A DNA stretch of 45,874 bases from Zygnema cylindricum (taxonomy: Eukaryota; Streptophyta; Zygnematophyceae; Zygnematales; Zygnemataceae): NCBI GenBank assembly GCA_037447655.1, contig JBBHKE010000208.1, positions 1 through 45,874 on the forward strand, in the 5' to 3' direction. The notes under the pieces are model-generated. The model did not search any database and was not told the origin of the DNA. It saw only the letters and a list, made by a program, of their open reading frames with translations. The position numbers and the translations under genes are program-made. Positions 9,575 to 21,245 of the stretch are shown here, piece by piece (the first letter of the stretch is position 1; each line of letters starts with the position of its first letter).

Positions 9575-11185
9575 TGATGATGCTTTACAGACAGATTTGG
9601 CCCAGGTGGACGACTTTCCTCACCTTCACAATCCCCAAGTGGCTATTGCTATGTTAACCAGGTGTTTTCCCCATCGCCCTTCTTACCTCACTCGTACTTC
9701 CCCTCCCACCTCGACGTTCGTCTCCTCTCTTTCGGCATTTGACGATCGCCTCATGGACGTCCTCCACACTCTGTTAGGTTGTGGGGCATTCGATCGCGAG
9801 TCCGGGCCCTCAGCCCGCATTCAGGCTTGGCTTCCCTCCCTGTATCTGTCGGGGGGTTGGGTCTATTATCGACTGCTTGTGTTGCTCCCGCTGCCTATTT
9901 GGGAAGTTGGTGTCTTATTGCCTCTACCCTTGTTTCTCGGTTTTTGGCTGGGGAAACCCCTGTTCTACCTACTGTGGTCACCCGCGTTTCAGACGGTGTG
10001 TTAGCGTTCCAGCGGACTCTATTGGACGCGTCACGTTCTCCTCCTCCCCATGCCCTAATGGATGTGCCGATTTTCTCCACCTTGGTTACCACATCCGCTG
10101 AGCGTGTCCAGGAATCAATTTCCGATCGGGTTGTCGCCGCCATTAAATTTGACCTTCTCAAGGCGCTTCCCTCTGATTCTTCGCGTGCCCGTCTTCTCTC
10201 TTGTGGTGGACCAGGTTCTGGATCTTGGCTTTTGGCTACACCTATTTTGTCCACTCTCCGATTCTCACCTGCTTAATTCACCACCGCCCTTCGATTTCGC
10301 CTTGGCCTCCCCCATCCTCCTTTACTTGGCTCTCTTGTTTGTGCATGTGGTCGTGTTTTGGGACCCGATGGTGTCCATCAGCTTCATTGCTCCCATGGGG
10401 GGGATTTGATCCAGGCGTACGATACTATTCGCGACGTTGTTGCGACTATCGCTTCGGAGGGGGGCTTTTCTGTGCGTCGGGAGGTTTCTCACATTATTCC
10501 ATCACGTCGGATCGATGTTGTTTTGCTTGATGGTTCCCGTCGCATTTTCGGTGATATTGTTTTGGCAAACCCTTCTTCGGCTACGGTTGTTGGTCGGGCG
10601 GCTCGAAATGTTAGGGTGGCGGCTCGTGATGCCGCTAAGGCAAAAGAGCGTGATTATGCTCACAAGGACCCTATGGACGACTTTATTCCGATGGCGGTCG
10701 AGATCTTTGGTTGTGTGGGTGTTGCAATAGATGAGTTTCTCCGTACTTGCGCTCGACGTGCTTTCGAGCGCCGAGGACCTAGGAGCCCTCCTCCTTCGCT
10801 CCTTACATCTTTTTATCGTCAACGCTTATCTGTGGCTTTACAGCAAGTGCATGCTTCTATTCTCCTCCGATCGGCTATCTCGGTTATGGATCGTCGCCGT
10901 GTTTCGGACCTCCCTCAACGTGCTCCCCCGGGTTGGGGGGACTTACGGGGTTGCTTTTCATAGATAGATAATTGAGTTGGTGTTAGAGTTGTGGTTTTGG
11001 ATTTGTGTGTTGCCGGGCTTTTCATTTTGGGTTTGGGTGCTTTTATTTGCCTTGTTGTTGTTCCCGTTGCTCTCTTTAGTTTTATTGCCCTGGTAGTTTT
11101 TATGTGTTGGCCATGCCACCCCTTTTGTACCCCCGGACTTAGGTGGTTTACCATCGTGCTTTTTAGTTTATCCTGCCCCTTTTAT
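9575..11185 (+). pseudogene. 5-prime-truncated non-LTR retrotransposon: post-RT region, zinc motif, nuclease-like domain, 3-prime UTR
   Basis: This is the longest plus-strand copy of the family. From about 9600 it encodes the region after the RT palm (ARIQAWLPSL, STLVTTSAERVQESISDRVV), spread over three frames by small indels. Near 10340 a Cys/His cluster CACGRVLGPDGVHQLHC precedes a 200-residue frame (10358-10963). That frame contains RRIDVVLLDG, RIFGDIVLANP and DFIPMAVEIFG and ends PPGWGDLRGCFS. The Asp-x-Val and Gly-Asp-Ile-Val strands resemble the PD-(D/E)XK-like C-terminal domains found in some RT proteins; that is inference. The 3-prime UTR (10964 to about 11170) matches the copy ending near 8755. 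The RT catalytic core is missing, so it is dead. Confidence 0.75.
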
Positions 11186-11189
11186 TCAT

Positions 11190-11439
11190 AGATATATAGA
11201 CAATATATCCGTATTCTATAAGAATGTTTAATCTGATTAAGAATTTGGACGTAATATTGAAAGTAAACTAAAATTAATATCTTATTTATGCAGTTTTGGA
11301 GCTATATTTGTACAAAGAGGCTCTATAAAACCGAATTTTATTAATTAATAAACAAAATTAAGTTAGTTTATAACAAGCCTGTTTAGAGATAAAATTTATT
11401 CTTTTACAATTTACCTATAAAATTGATAGGATCTTTGAA
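11190..11439. other. AT-rich DNA, no recognised gene
   Basis: It could be the downstream part of the aminopeptidase-like pseudogene on the minus strand, but I cannot support that from motifs. Confidence 0.3.
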
Positions 11440-11850
11440 TTTTAAATTACCGGCACGTGTAAGAAGATTTTCATAATAAATTTTAATATTCTAATAAGCA
11501 AGATTCTTTGTGAAATGATAAGTATAAGCCGTATCTATTACATTGCATTTTAACTGTAATCCGAAATCAACACGTATTAAATTTTGGAAAGGCTTTAAAA
11601 CTATATATTCATCATAACGAGGTGTATAATGACAATCTTTATTGTAACTTCTTATGTTTGTTGGGAATGCGATATTGTAACCTGCTTTAATATTTAAAGA
11701 TTGTATAAAATTTGCTAATTTATAATCTACTAATTCTAACTTTCAATCAAAAAAATGTTAAAACCTTTTTCTCTTATTAGTTTAGAATACTCCCCTAATT
11801 CTTTTAAAGTCTCAAAATCCATTTTAAAATTATAAGTGTAATTTTCTACT
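11440..11850 (-). pseudogene. Type-2 methionine aminopeptidase-like pseudogene, AT-rich, possible large-DNA-virus origin
   Basis: Methionine aminopeptidase removes the initiator Met. On the minus strand I can read KAGYNIAFPTNI, then HYTP (about 11620-11631; the catalytic His of type-2 enzymes lies in this motif), then VDFG (11561-11571) and IDTAYT (about 11525-11540). The last two carry the two Asp metal ligands in the expected order and spacing. The next metal-binding His/Glu region is not found. A one-base slip near 11750 and a stop after the IDTAYT helix break the frame. As with the RFC-like gene 2 kb away, codon use is extremely AT-rich. Family call is good; a giant-virus source is inference, and an AT-rich cellular donor is the alternative. 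Confidence 0.6.
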
Positions 11851-12979
11851 TTTTCTTAGATTATTAAAAATATAATACTTTTTTAAAAGTTTCAATATCC
11901 TAAAGTTTTAACTTAGCTTCTACGAAATAAGGTTGCAAATCGTGTATAGAACAATTCAATAATATTGTATCATTGGGTTTTAATCTAAAAAAAAAAAAAA
12001 TTATATGTATTCTTTTGCATTCTTCCTCGAATCATAACAATTTGATAACAATTGTAGACTAATAGATTTGGTAATTCGACAAACTTAAAACATTTAGTTT
12101 ACCCTAATTCTTTTAGAGTTATAGCTAAAGGATATGTATTAATTATCTGTTTTAGGTTTTCTATAATTTGTTTCCACATCTAAATTTTCCGAGTTTGTAG
12201 AAACTATATTGATTTGATTTAAATCTTCATCTTACCTTACGTCTGTTCATTCTATGGTTTTTCAACTATACATGCTCATGTCTATGGATGTTTTAACAAA
12301 TTTTTGTTTTTATATTTTTATTTTACTTTTTGTTGCCAAGTAGATGTCTCGTCGGTCTCATTAAACCATTGGAAACTATCTTCAAATTATTTCGTCCCTA
12401 GTGAAAGTCAAAACTATGTCATCACAAACATTTACGATAAATCTTCGACTTCCTTATGGTTTATTGACCTAATATGGAATAATGTGAAATTCCCATGAGC
12501 TTGTCCTTGTCGACGTTACAAAGCAAGTAGTGGAATACGAGATCGAAGGTGGAAAAAGAAATTAGAAGTGACTAGATTAGAGAGAAAGAATGAGAGAGAG
12601 GTAAAAACATGTGAAAGGGAAAAAGAATACTAAGACTTGTACTTGAAACTTTGTGCTTTTATGATGTCTTTTTTGTTTCCCATTGGATAAAGCTTCATTA
12701 AACACGGGCTTCCCTTAGAAAATAAAAAAAATTCAATTTTTTAGCAGGTTTAGGTTGTAAAACCAAACCCTAAAAGAAATTCCCCATATTTGACATTTTT
12801 GACCAATATTTGGAAGTGCTCGAATGCAATTTTTTTTCTCTAAAATTGCGAGAAAATTGTTGAATAGAATAATTGTTTTTTAGTCGGTTTTCTAGTGAGA
12901 TATGTTATTTTGTTATGGTGACTCAACATTTATGTTGTGCCAGTATTCATTGATATGTATAACTTTCACTTTAAAATTT
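11851..12979. other. AT-rich region with coding-like fragments but no identified gene
   Basis: On the minus strand between 11860 and 12240 there are stop-interrupted stretches rich in Lys, Asn and Ile (for example RLKPNDTILLNCSIHDLQPYF) that look like decayed protein-coding DNA upstream of the aminopeptidase-like remnant. I cannot assign a family. From 12240 to 12979 I see no gene; a purine-rich GAGAGAAAGAATGAG stretch lies near 12573-12605. Confidence 0.35.
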
Positions 12980-14734
12980 CCCCAACCCAATTAAATATCT
13001 AGGAAAAGCAACCCCGTAAGTCCCCCCAGCCCGAGGGAGCACGTTGAGGGAATTTCGAAACACGTCGTCGATCCATAACCGCAATAGCTGATCGAAGGAG
13101 AATAGAAGTCTGCACTCGCTGTAAAGCCAGAGATAAACGTTGACGATAAAAAAGAGTAAGGACCAAAGAAAGAGGGCTCCCCGGTCCCGTCGCTGGAAAA
13201 CACGTCGAGCATAAGTATGGAGAACTCACCCAATGCAACACCCAAACAACTAAAGATCTCGACGGTCATTAGAATAAAGTCATCCATTGGATCTCGGTGG
13301 GCATAATTACGCTTCTTGACCTTAGCAGCATCTAGAGCTGCCACCCATACATGTCGAGCCGCCTAACCCACAACTGTGGCCGAATTAGGGTTCGCCAAAA
13401 CAATATCACTGAAGATGCGACGGGCACCATCGAGAAAAATAACATCAATCCGACGTGAAGGAATAATATGGAAACCTCCCGACGCACCGAAAAGCCCCCC
13501 TCCGAAGCGATAGTGGCAACAACGTCGTGAATAGTGTCGTGCACCTAGATCAAATCTCCCCCATCGGAACAATGAAGCAAATGGACACCCTCGAGCCCCA
13601 AGAAACGACCACGTGCACGAACAAGAGAGCAAAGTAGAGGAGGATGGGGGAGGCCAAGGTGAAAACGGAGGGCAGTGGTGAACCGAGCAGGTGAGAATCA
13701 AAAAGTGGACAAAATAGGTTTAGCAAATAATAAAGACCCAGAACCAAGACCACCGCAAGAGAGAAGACGGGCACGCGAAAAATCAGAGGGAAGTGCCTCG
13801 AGAAGTTTGGATTTAATGGCGGCGACAACCTGATCGGATATCGATTTCGTGGATACGCTCAACAGATTTCGTAAATAGGGTGGAGCGAATCGGCACATCT
13901 ATTAGGGCACAGGAAGGAAGAGAATGTGACTCGTCCAATAGAGGCTGCTGGAAGACAAATCGTCAAAAACACGGGGGACTACGATTGCTAAAATGGGGTG
14001 TCCCCAACCAAGAAACGGGAAACAAGAGTGGAGGCAATAAGGCACCAACTTCCCAAATAGGCAAAAGAAGCAACACGCACAGTCGACAATAGACCCAACC
14101 CCCCCGTAGAGACAGGGAGGGATGCCTAAAATGCAGGTCGAGGTCCCAGACTCGCGATAGAATGCCCCACGACCTAACAAAGTGTGAAGTACGTCTATGA
14201 GGCGTTCATCAAAAGCTGAGAGAGAGGAGACAAACGTCGAGATGGGAGGGGAAGTATAAGTAACGTAAGAAAGGCGGTGGGGGAAACAAATGGTCAACAA
14301 AGCAAAAGCCACTTGGGGATCGAGAAGGTGAGGAAGGTCCTCAAAGTGGGCGAGATCTATTGGTAAAGAATCATCAAGAAATTGGGTCACGAAACTATCC
14401 AAACCAAACGAGCGACTAAGCACACTAATGCCATTGGAAAGAGAAGGAGTTTGAAAACCATGAAGGGAATAAAAGAAACTAGAATATCCAGAGGGGACCA
14501 TATAGCACACTTTAGAGGCTGTGCGAAAAGGTTGAGTTTGGCTTAATGTACTTTGAAAAAATCATATGCCAACATGACTTGTTCCTTAGGCCCAATAACG
14601 TGCATATCATCTGCAACCAAAGGGAAAAGGCAAGAAGGGAAAGCGGCCATGGAAGCACGAAACGGCTCGATAATGGGCGAGGGCCAACAAAGGTCCACCC
14701 AAAGGGTCCATTGGCGAGTGCCTGTCGTTGAGGA
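12980..14734 (-). pseudogene. Non-LTR retrotransposon, minus-strand copy, segment 3: RT palm to C-terminus
   Basis: Reading down from 14734, the frame carries the RT palm box VADDMHVIGPKEQ, with the catalytic Asp pair at 14606-14614. The post-RT region follows (SYVTYTSPPISTFVSSLSAFDERLIDVLHT split in several frames), then the nuclease-like domain ending GWGDLRGCFS near 13005. An in-frame stop sits just after the palm box and frameshifts follow. Only about 25 bp of 3-prime UTR remain before AT-rich DNA. Copia element A inserted at 14734/21094 with target duplication GAGGA, so the gene resumes at 21099. Confidence 0.8.
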
Positions 14735-15742
14735 TGCAATTTTGTGTCCCCCATTTGGACCAAAATCGAGGAAGCCTCTAGGTAGTTTTTGACTAACCCA
14801 CTTTCAACAAGAGAAACTGCCACCCTAGCAGACAAATAGATAATCTGACTGCACCCCTGTGCAGTCTGGACCCCCCTGAGTCCACAACAAAAAGAATCAT
14901 TGAAAACGCCTAACCAGGAGATTAATTCTCGAGTGGCAAAGATGCCAATATTTGTACAAGCTTGTTGGGAGAGAGGCGGCTACCTCCTCAATCCACTAAG
15001 TCATAAACCCTCTAACAAATCCTATCTACTGATGTACGGAACAAATCAAAAGACTGTACAGTACAGAAAGGTACTATGGCCGATGTACTTTCTGTACGGC
15101 ATGTGTACGACAAGGCCATGGAGTGGACGCCTGTCTTCTCCGGACTTGTCCTCATGCTTCCCTGGATTCCCACTTTCCAATGACATTTCACCATGACAAT
15201 TCACCACGTGTCGCCAGGTCATGTTACATCCGAAAACTGCCAGAGCGGCTATTACTGGATCTCGGCGATGATGTGAGCCATCGGATCCAAACCGACTTTA
15301 ATTCCCAGCCGTTCAAAAACAAATGTCTGGTACATTTGTTTTGTGCGTACTTAATTCCCCAACTAGTTTCTATGTATCCTATTTGTAATTCCGTTAATCG
15401 GATCAGTCATCTATCTAATGTTTTAAATAGGTGTCAAACCCCATGTATCCTAACGAACTTCTACGACAGACTGGTAAGGTTTGATGGCTACGCCTCGCCC
15501 TACCGGTCGGAGGTTCGAGTCCTGACGGACTCAACCTTTTTGGTTGAGAGTGACTTAGGTCACTCTTAAGCCCAGCCTATGGAGCTAAGGCAGCCATGGC
15601 TCCCCCGCCCTCTCTCTCATTCAGTGACTTCAACAAGTGTGGGGGCTAAAGAGAGAAGGTGGAGGCAGGCTGCCTCTGCTTTTTTTTATTTATTTTAATT
15701 ACGACCTAGAAAATACCTCCCCTAAATCTAGTGATTTCAACA
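14735..15742 (-). repeat. 3-prime LTR of element A
   Basis: 1008 bp, TGTTGAAATC...AATTGCA on the minus strand. It holds the palindrome GTACAGAAAG-GTAC/GTACTTTCTGTAC at 15061-15097, CCACGTGTCG near 15204, an ACAAATGT/ACATTTGT hairpin near 15320-15345, and the antisense tRNA-like block (15462-15541). A purine tract AAATGGAG abuts it at 15743, fitting a polypurine tract. Confidence 0.92.
15462..15541 (+). promoter_or_regulatory. tRNA-like Pol III-type block in LTR A (3-prime copy), antisense to the element
   Basis: A-box-like TTTGATGGCTACGCC (about 15480-15493), a perfect B-box GGTTCGAGTCC (15512-15522) and a T5 run (15537-15541) follow one another in Pol III order. The T-arm stem pairs only partly. 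It starts about 200 bp from the sense 5-prime end of the LTR. Confidence 0.5.
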
Positions 15743-16048
15743 CTCCATTTATTTTCTAGTTTAATCTTAATTTTTCTTTTAATCCACATTTTTCCCTACA
15801 GTATTTTAGCTTGAGAGATGGCACAAGCTTTGTCATCATATCAACCACCATTTCTCCATCACTCGAATATATCAAATTCACATTTTTTTTTCCACTTTTT
15901 TCCTTACAAAGCTCAACTTTATGTCCATATGCTTAGCTTTGAAATGATGTTTTGGATTGGCTGCAATTGCAATTACAGCCTGATTATCACAAAACACTTC
16001 ATGCACTCCCTTCTTCATGTACCCCAATTCTTGTAACAATGACTTCAC

Positions 16049-19000
16049 TCACATCAGCTCTTTCACAGCAGAACAAGAGGCCATGTACTCAGCCTCCATA
16101 GTGGACTGAGCAACAACCTTTTGTTGTTTGCTGCTCCAACAACAAACACCTTCCCCCACATACAATACATGCCCAGATGTGCATCTTCTCATAGGTGCAT
16201 CCCTATAACTGGCATCACTCCAAGTAGTGATGTCACTGTGCTCCCCTCCCAAATGCAACCATAGATCCCTAGTTCCCACTAGGTATCTCATTACTCTCTT
16301 GGCTGCCTCCCAGTCTCTCTTTCTAGGATCATTAAGACTCCTACTGAGGACTCCAACTGCTGCAGCTATGTCTGGCTTAGTACAATTCATAAAGTATATC
16401 AAATTTCATACAACGTGTCTGTAAGGAATAGATTTCATAAACTGCCTCTCCTCTGGACTCATCTGATCATCTAGCATTATCACTCCTCCTTCTACACTCC
16501 CATCACTTACTTTCTTCAAGTCCATAGGAGTGGTACAACTGTTTGCATTCTCCATTTGAAATTTCTCCAACATATTTCCTATGGCCTCTTCCTGAGTAAG
16601 TCCGATTATCCTCTTCACCCTATCTCTTTCCATTTGGATTCCCTGAAAATATTTAGCCTCCCCTAAATCCTTCATGTCAAATCTGCTTCTCAGATATTTT
16701 TGTAGCCTATTTATCTTCTCCATAGACTTACTCAATACCAGCAAATCATCCACATAAATTGCAATAAAAATCACATCATTCTCATCCTCAAACATATACA
16801 TAGAATGGTCAAAACTGATCCGAATGTACCCTTGACTGGTAAAAAACTCATCTAATGTCTTATTCCATTGTCTGGGGGCCTGCTTCAGTCCATATAAGGA
16901 CTTTATAAGTCTGCAGACTTTGCTTTCCTCTCCTTCTTCTACAAAACCTTCTAGTTGCCGCATGAAGATATCCTCCTCCAGTTCACCGTTGAGGAAGGCA
17001 GTCTTAATATCCAACTGATGTATCTCCATGTCTTCCGCTGCTGCTAAACTAAGGAGAATCCTCACAGATGGGAATCGAACTACCGGAGCAAAGGTCTCCT
17101 CATAATCTATCCCCTCTTTTTGGGTGAACCCTTTTGCCACCAGCCGAGCCTTATATCTCTCGATGGTGTTATCTGGGTTCTGTTTCAGTTTAAATACCCA
17201 TTTACACCCAATAGGTTTTCTATCTGGTGGACGTTCCACTAGCTCCCAAGTATTTGCCTCCATGATTGAAGCCATCTCCTCATTTATGGCTGTGACCCAT
17301 CTTTCTTTCTCTGGACTATCCATTGCCTCCGAGTATGACTGAGGCTCATTTGGGTGAGAAAGTTTTGTTACCTTGTGAACAACCGGTTTTTCTTAAAGCC
17401 TTTTGCTGCTCCTCTGTCCTCCCTCAAAGTCCGAAGCTGGAATGGAGGGAAGTCTTCGATTCCTCCGAACTGTCTCATCAGCTCCCCCTTCCATGGAAAT
17501 CGGTTTTGACTCCTCTTCCTCTCTCATATCAAAGTGTGTAGGAGTATGAGGGGATTCTGGTATATCTCCCCCATCTTTTATCTCCCTTGAATCTGCAATC
17601 ATGTTTTTACTTGTGTTCCTTCTGGGAAGATCTAAGTCCTCCTCAATCTCGGACTCAAAACTGATTATGATTTTCTTAGTGTATTTGAAAGGATCAAAAG
17701 ACTTACCTTCATCCATGACAACTAGATTCTTTACTAGTATGATATCTTGTTTAGCTAAGTCATAAACCCTATATCCCTTGACATCCTCATCATATCTCAC
17801 AAAATATCCCGGTTTCCCTTTAGCAACTAGTTTCTAGTTTTTCTTATCTGTGTCAAGACTGTTAACTTGATTACCGAACACTTTCAAGTGAGAAATATTC
17901 GGTTTCCTTCCAACCCATCTCTCATAAGGGGTCATTCCTTTAACGGCAGTGGTGAGGACTCTATTCTTAATGTAGTTAGCACAGTTCATGGCCTCTGCCC
18001 AGAATCTTCTTCCTATTTTTTTATCTGCCAACATGCTGCACACACTATCTCCTAAAGTCAGGTTTAACCTCTCAGCTACCCCATTCTATTTTGGATTATT
18101 TGGTATAGTTTTTTGATGCTGAACTCCCTCATCTCTCAAATAATCCTCAAACTGGTTAGAGGTGTACTCTCCCCCATTGTCACTCCTTATTTTCTTAATG
18201 GGGGTTCCGTGCAACTTCTCATTCCAGGCTTTATATTCTTTAAAGTATTTTGGTGTTTCAGACTTTGTTTTCAAGAAGTACACTCTGGAATATCTGCACG
18301 AATCATCGATAATTTTCAACATATACCTCTTTCCCCCAATTGAATGCACTTTTGCTGGTCCCCGGATATCTGTGTGGACCAGATATTGTACCTTCTCACC
18401 TCTATATGTGGCAGTTTTGGGAAAGGGAAGTCTGTGAGCCTTACCTTGGGCAGAGCCACTACAATCATCCATCATTTCATTATCCCCAAACTGAATGCCT
18501 TCTACTACACCCAACTTCTTCATTTCCCTCAGCTTGTCAAAATGCACATGTCCCAAACGCTTATGCCAGATCATGAAGCTCGGGACACCACCATAGTAAG
18601 CACTCTTCTTTTCATTACTCAAGTTAAGCCTAAACATTCCTTGGCTACCCTTATCTGCAGTGAAATAGACTTCATCTCCATACTTAGCTATAAAGACTCC
18701 CTTTCTAGTGAAGGTATCAAAATCCTTCTCATCTAATACAGAAGTAGACACAAGATTCTTACTCAACTGAGGAATGTAGAGCACATCTGAGAAGGTGAGA
18801 ATAGAAGTCTTACCCTCCACTAAGACTTTCAGATATACCGAGCCCACTAGATCTGTGGTAACTACTATCCCATCCCCATACTCTATTTCCACAGTAAGGA
18901 TCTTTCTTAGTTTAGTGAAGAGGTGCCTGTCACAACAGATATGCATGGATGCACCTGTGTCGATGATCCATCCCTCCTCTGTAGCTTCTTGAATGGCTCC

Positions 19001-20119
19001 AAGGGCACACTTCTGTTTCCGAGGGATCTCCTTCTCCTCTAGATTCGCGTCAAGAAGAAACTCCCCATCCTCCTCCTCGGAGGACTCGTCCTCATCGGTC
19101 TCTTCTTTCACTCGTGTGACCACAAGTGCTTTCTTCTTCCCTCCGGAAGAACCCCCTCCACGATTTTCTTGAAGCCTCAGCTCTGATAGCTTGATGCAAT
19201 CAGCTATGATGTGCCTCGGCATTTTGCAGAAATGGCAAAGGCCCTTTGGAGTCCTCGGTTCTCCAAATTGGTTCTTTTCCCCTTTGAAGCTGTTGTATGG
19301 CTTCTTCGGATCCTTCCTCCACCGATCCGTTCCGACAGCTAGAGCTTGAACTCTCTTTCCTCCTCTCCTGATCTCAATGGTGTTCTCTTGCACAAGTATC
19401 ATCCAGACCACGGTGTTCCACTTCCAAGCGCTATTATCCATTTCTTGCACTCGGTACACTATATTTTCATACTCCTCCGGCAACTTCATGATGAGAGTGT
19501 TAACTTTCATCTTCATAGTGCCTGTCCATCCGACACTTTCCATCTCCATGTACAGACAAGAGAGATCGCTGCAATAGTCCCACATCTTTCCTCCTTTGAA
19601 AGTATAACTCGTCAGCCTTTGCTCAACCAGCTGGAGCTCCTGAATGGTGCCAGCTCTATCGATCTCCACTAAAGTCATCCACAACTCCTCGGCCTTGAAG
19701 ATACGAAGGTGAGAGGTCGCCAAAGCTAAAGTGAGGTGCCTCAGAATGAAGTGTTTGGCATTCATGTTGGTGTACTCTCACATTTGAATGTCGTTTTCCT
19801 ATGACTTCACGGCCACTGCTCCGGGTGCCATGGCAATAGGAGTGAGAAGTGTCTCTTTTCCTTTCCCCTTTTTGGACACATTGCTGTCCCCATCATCTGT
19901 CTCCTCCGTTGGAGCAGATCCTGCTGCAGAAAACCTCACTCCTCCAAACCCTGGTGGAGTTCCTTGAGATGGACGTTTCACTTGTCAACTCACAATACCC
20001 CAGTATCCTTTCTTACATAATGCCCCTGTCATCATGACTTCCTTGTAAATGAACCCATATCCGTTGAATATGGGCACCTTAGAGGGTGGGCCCATAACGT
20101 GCAATTCTGTGTCCCCCAT
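16049..20119 (-). pseudogene. Gag-pol of element A (gag, protease, integrase, RT, RNase H), interrupted
   Basis: Gag begins at ATG 20119 inside the 5-prime LTR and runs through the PBS as HVMGPPSKVPIFNG; a stop at 19985-19987 ends this part. The main frame (19765-18086, 559 residues) has a zinc knuckle CHFCKMPRHIIADC, the protease site IIDTGAS, the GAG-pre-integrase WHKRLGHV...CSGS (last zinc Cys lost; family CSGC), and integrase Asp/Asp motifs VHTD and RSDNGGEYTS. Later frames give the integrase Glu (NGVAERLN), the RT box YVDDLLV (within 17323-16406) and RNase H DASYRDAP. Stops at 18086, 17834, 17393, 16406 and 16049 replace codons that are Gln, Trp, Gln, Gly and Trp in related copies. Four of these five fit single transitions. 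Confidence 0.9.
20085..20099 (-). other. Primer-binding site of element A (initiator tRNA-Met anticodon arm)
   Basis: CGTTATGGGCCCACC directly follows the LTR end. It is complementary at 14 of 15 positions to the anticodon arm of plant initiator tRNA-Met (GGUGGGCCCAUAACC, about nt 26-40), not to its 3-prime CCA end. This is the half-tRNA primer arrangement known from Drosophila copia. Confidence 0.8.
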
Positions 20120-21093
20120 TTGGACCAAAATCGAGGAAGCCTCTAGGGAGTTTTTGACTAACCCAATTTCAACGAGAGCAACTGCCACCCTAGCAGACAA
20201 ATAGATAATCTGACTGCACCTCTGTGCAGTCTAGACTCCCCTGAGTCCACAGCAAAAAGAATCATTGAAAACTTCCAACCAGGCGATTAATTCTCGAGTG
20301 GCAAAGATGCCAATAGTTGTACAAGCTTGTTGGGAGAGAGGCGGCTTCCTCCTCAATCCACTAAGTCCTAAACCCTCTCACAAATCCTATCTACTGATGT
20401 ACGGAACCAATCAGAAGACTGCGTAGTTTAGAAAGGTACTATGGCCGATGTACTTTTTGTACGCCCTGTGTACGACAAGGTCATGGTGTGGACGCTTGTC
20501 TTCTCCGGACTTGTCCTCATGCTTCCTGGGATTCCCGCTTTCCAATGACATTTTGCCACGTGTCGCCAGGTCATGTTACATCCGAAAACCGTCGAAGCGG
20601 CTATTACGAGATCTTGGCGATGATGTGAGCCGTCGGATCCAAACCGGCTTTAATTCCTAGCCGTTCAAAAACAAATGTCTGGTACATTTGTTTCGTGCGT
20701 ATCTAATTCCGCAATTAATTTCTATGTATCCTATTTGTAATTCCGTTAATCAGATAAGTCGTCTATCTAATGTTTTAAATAGCTGTCAAACCCCATGTAT
20801 CCTAACGGACTTCTACGACAAACTGGTAAGGTTTGACGGCTACGCCACGCTCTATCGGTCGGAGGTTCGAGTCTTGCCGGACTCAACCTTTTTGGTTGAG
20901 AGTGACTTAGGTCACTCTTACGCCCTGCCTATGGAGCTAAGGCAGCCATGGCTCCACCGCCCTCTGTCTCTTTCAGTGACTTCAACAAGTATGGGGGCTA
21001 AAGGGAGAAGGTGGAGGCAAACTGCCTCTGCTTTTTTTTTTTTTTTAAATTAAGACCTATAAAATACCTCCCCTAAATCTAGTGATTTCAACA
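20100..21093 (-). repeat. 5-prime LTR of element A
   Basis: 994 bp, homologous end to end to 14735-15742. It contains GCCACGTGTCGCC near 20555-20567, the GTAC block near 20430-20475 (partly eroded), and the tRNA-like block. The gag start ATGGGGGACACAGAA lies within its last 20 bp. Confidence 0.92.
20815..20893 (+). promoter_or_regulatory. tRNA-like block in LTR A (5-prime copy), antisense
   Basis: A-box-like GTTTGACGGCTACGCC (20830-20845), B-box GGTTCGAGTCT (20864-20874, last base changed) and T5 (20889-20893). It is the same block as at 15462-15541, with base changes. Confidence 0.45.
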
Positions 21094-21098
21094 GAGGA

Positions 21099-21245
21099 GA
21101 GAGGAATGAGATCACCGTCAGCTGCGAAGAAAAGGTTACTGATCAAAGAATAGAAATCCCTCACAAAGGGGAAAATTTTTGACATTTGAAGATGGAGCCT
21201 CCATAAGCTCAAAAAAAATGACGTACGGATCTAGCGTATTAAAGG
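21099..21245 (-). pseudogene. Non-LTR retrotransposon, minus-strand copy, segment 2: RT between motifs
   Basis: This 147-bp island between elements A and B reads on the minus strand into SSTTGTRQ across the A target site. It then matches the RT motif usually read as QGDPLGGPL, with a one-base loss that throws it out of frame. It joins segment 1 (27147-27432) across B and segment 3 across A. Confidence 0.75.

Larger units (their letters stand above)
14735..21093 (-). mobile_element. Ty1/copia element A, full-length, inactive
   Basis: Both ends are defined: TSD GAGGA at 14730-14734 and 21094-21098, and LTR termini TG...CA. The 3-prime LTR is 14735-15742 and the 5-prime LTR 20100-21093. The internal region carries gag-protease-integrase-RT-RNase H on the minus strand, in the Ty1/copia order. 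It is inserted in the RT gene of a non-LTR element. The two LTRs differ at many positions and by 14 bp in length, so it is not recent. Several stops in pol make it non-autonomous now. Confidence 0.93.

Noticed and set aside
16049-19765. Stop-codon reassignment (TAA/TAG as Gln) to explain the interrupted pol genes
   Set aside because: Stops also fall on Trp, Gly and Arg positions, include TGA, and coexist with frameshifts, so decay is the simpler reading.
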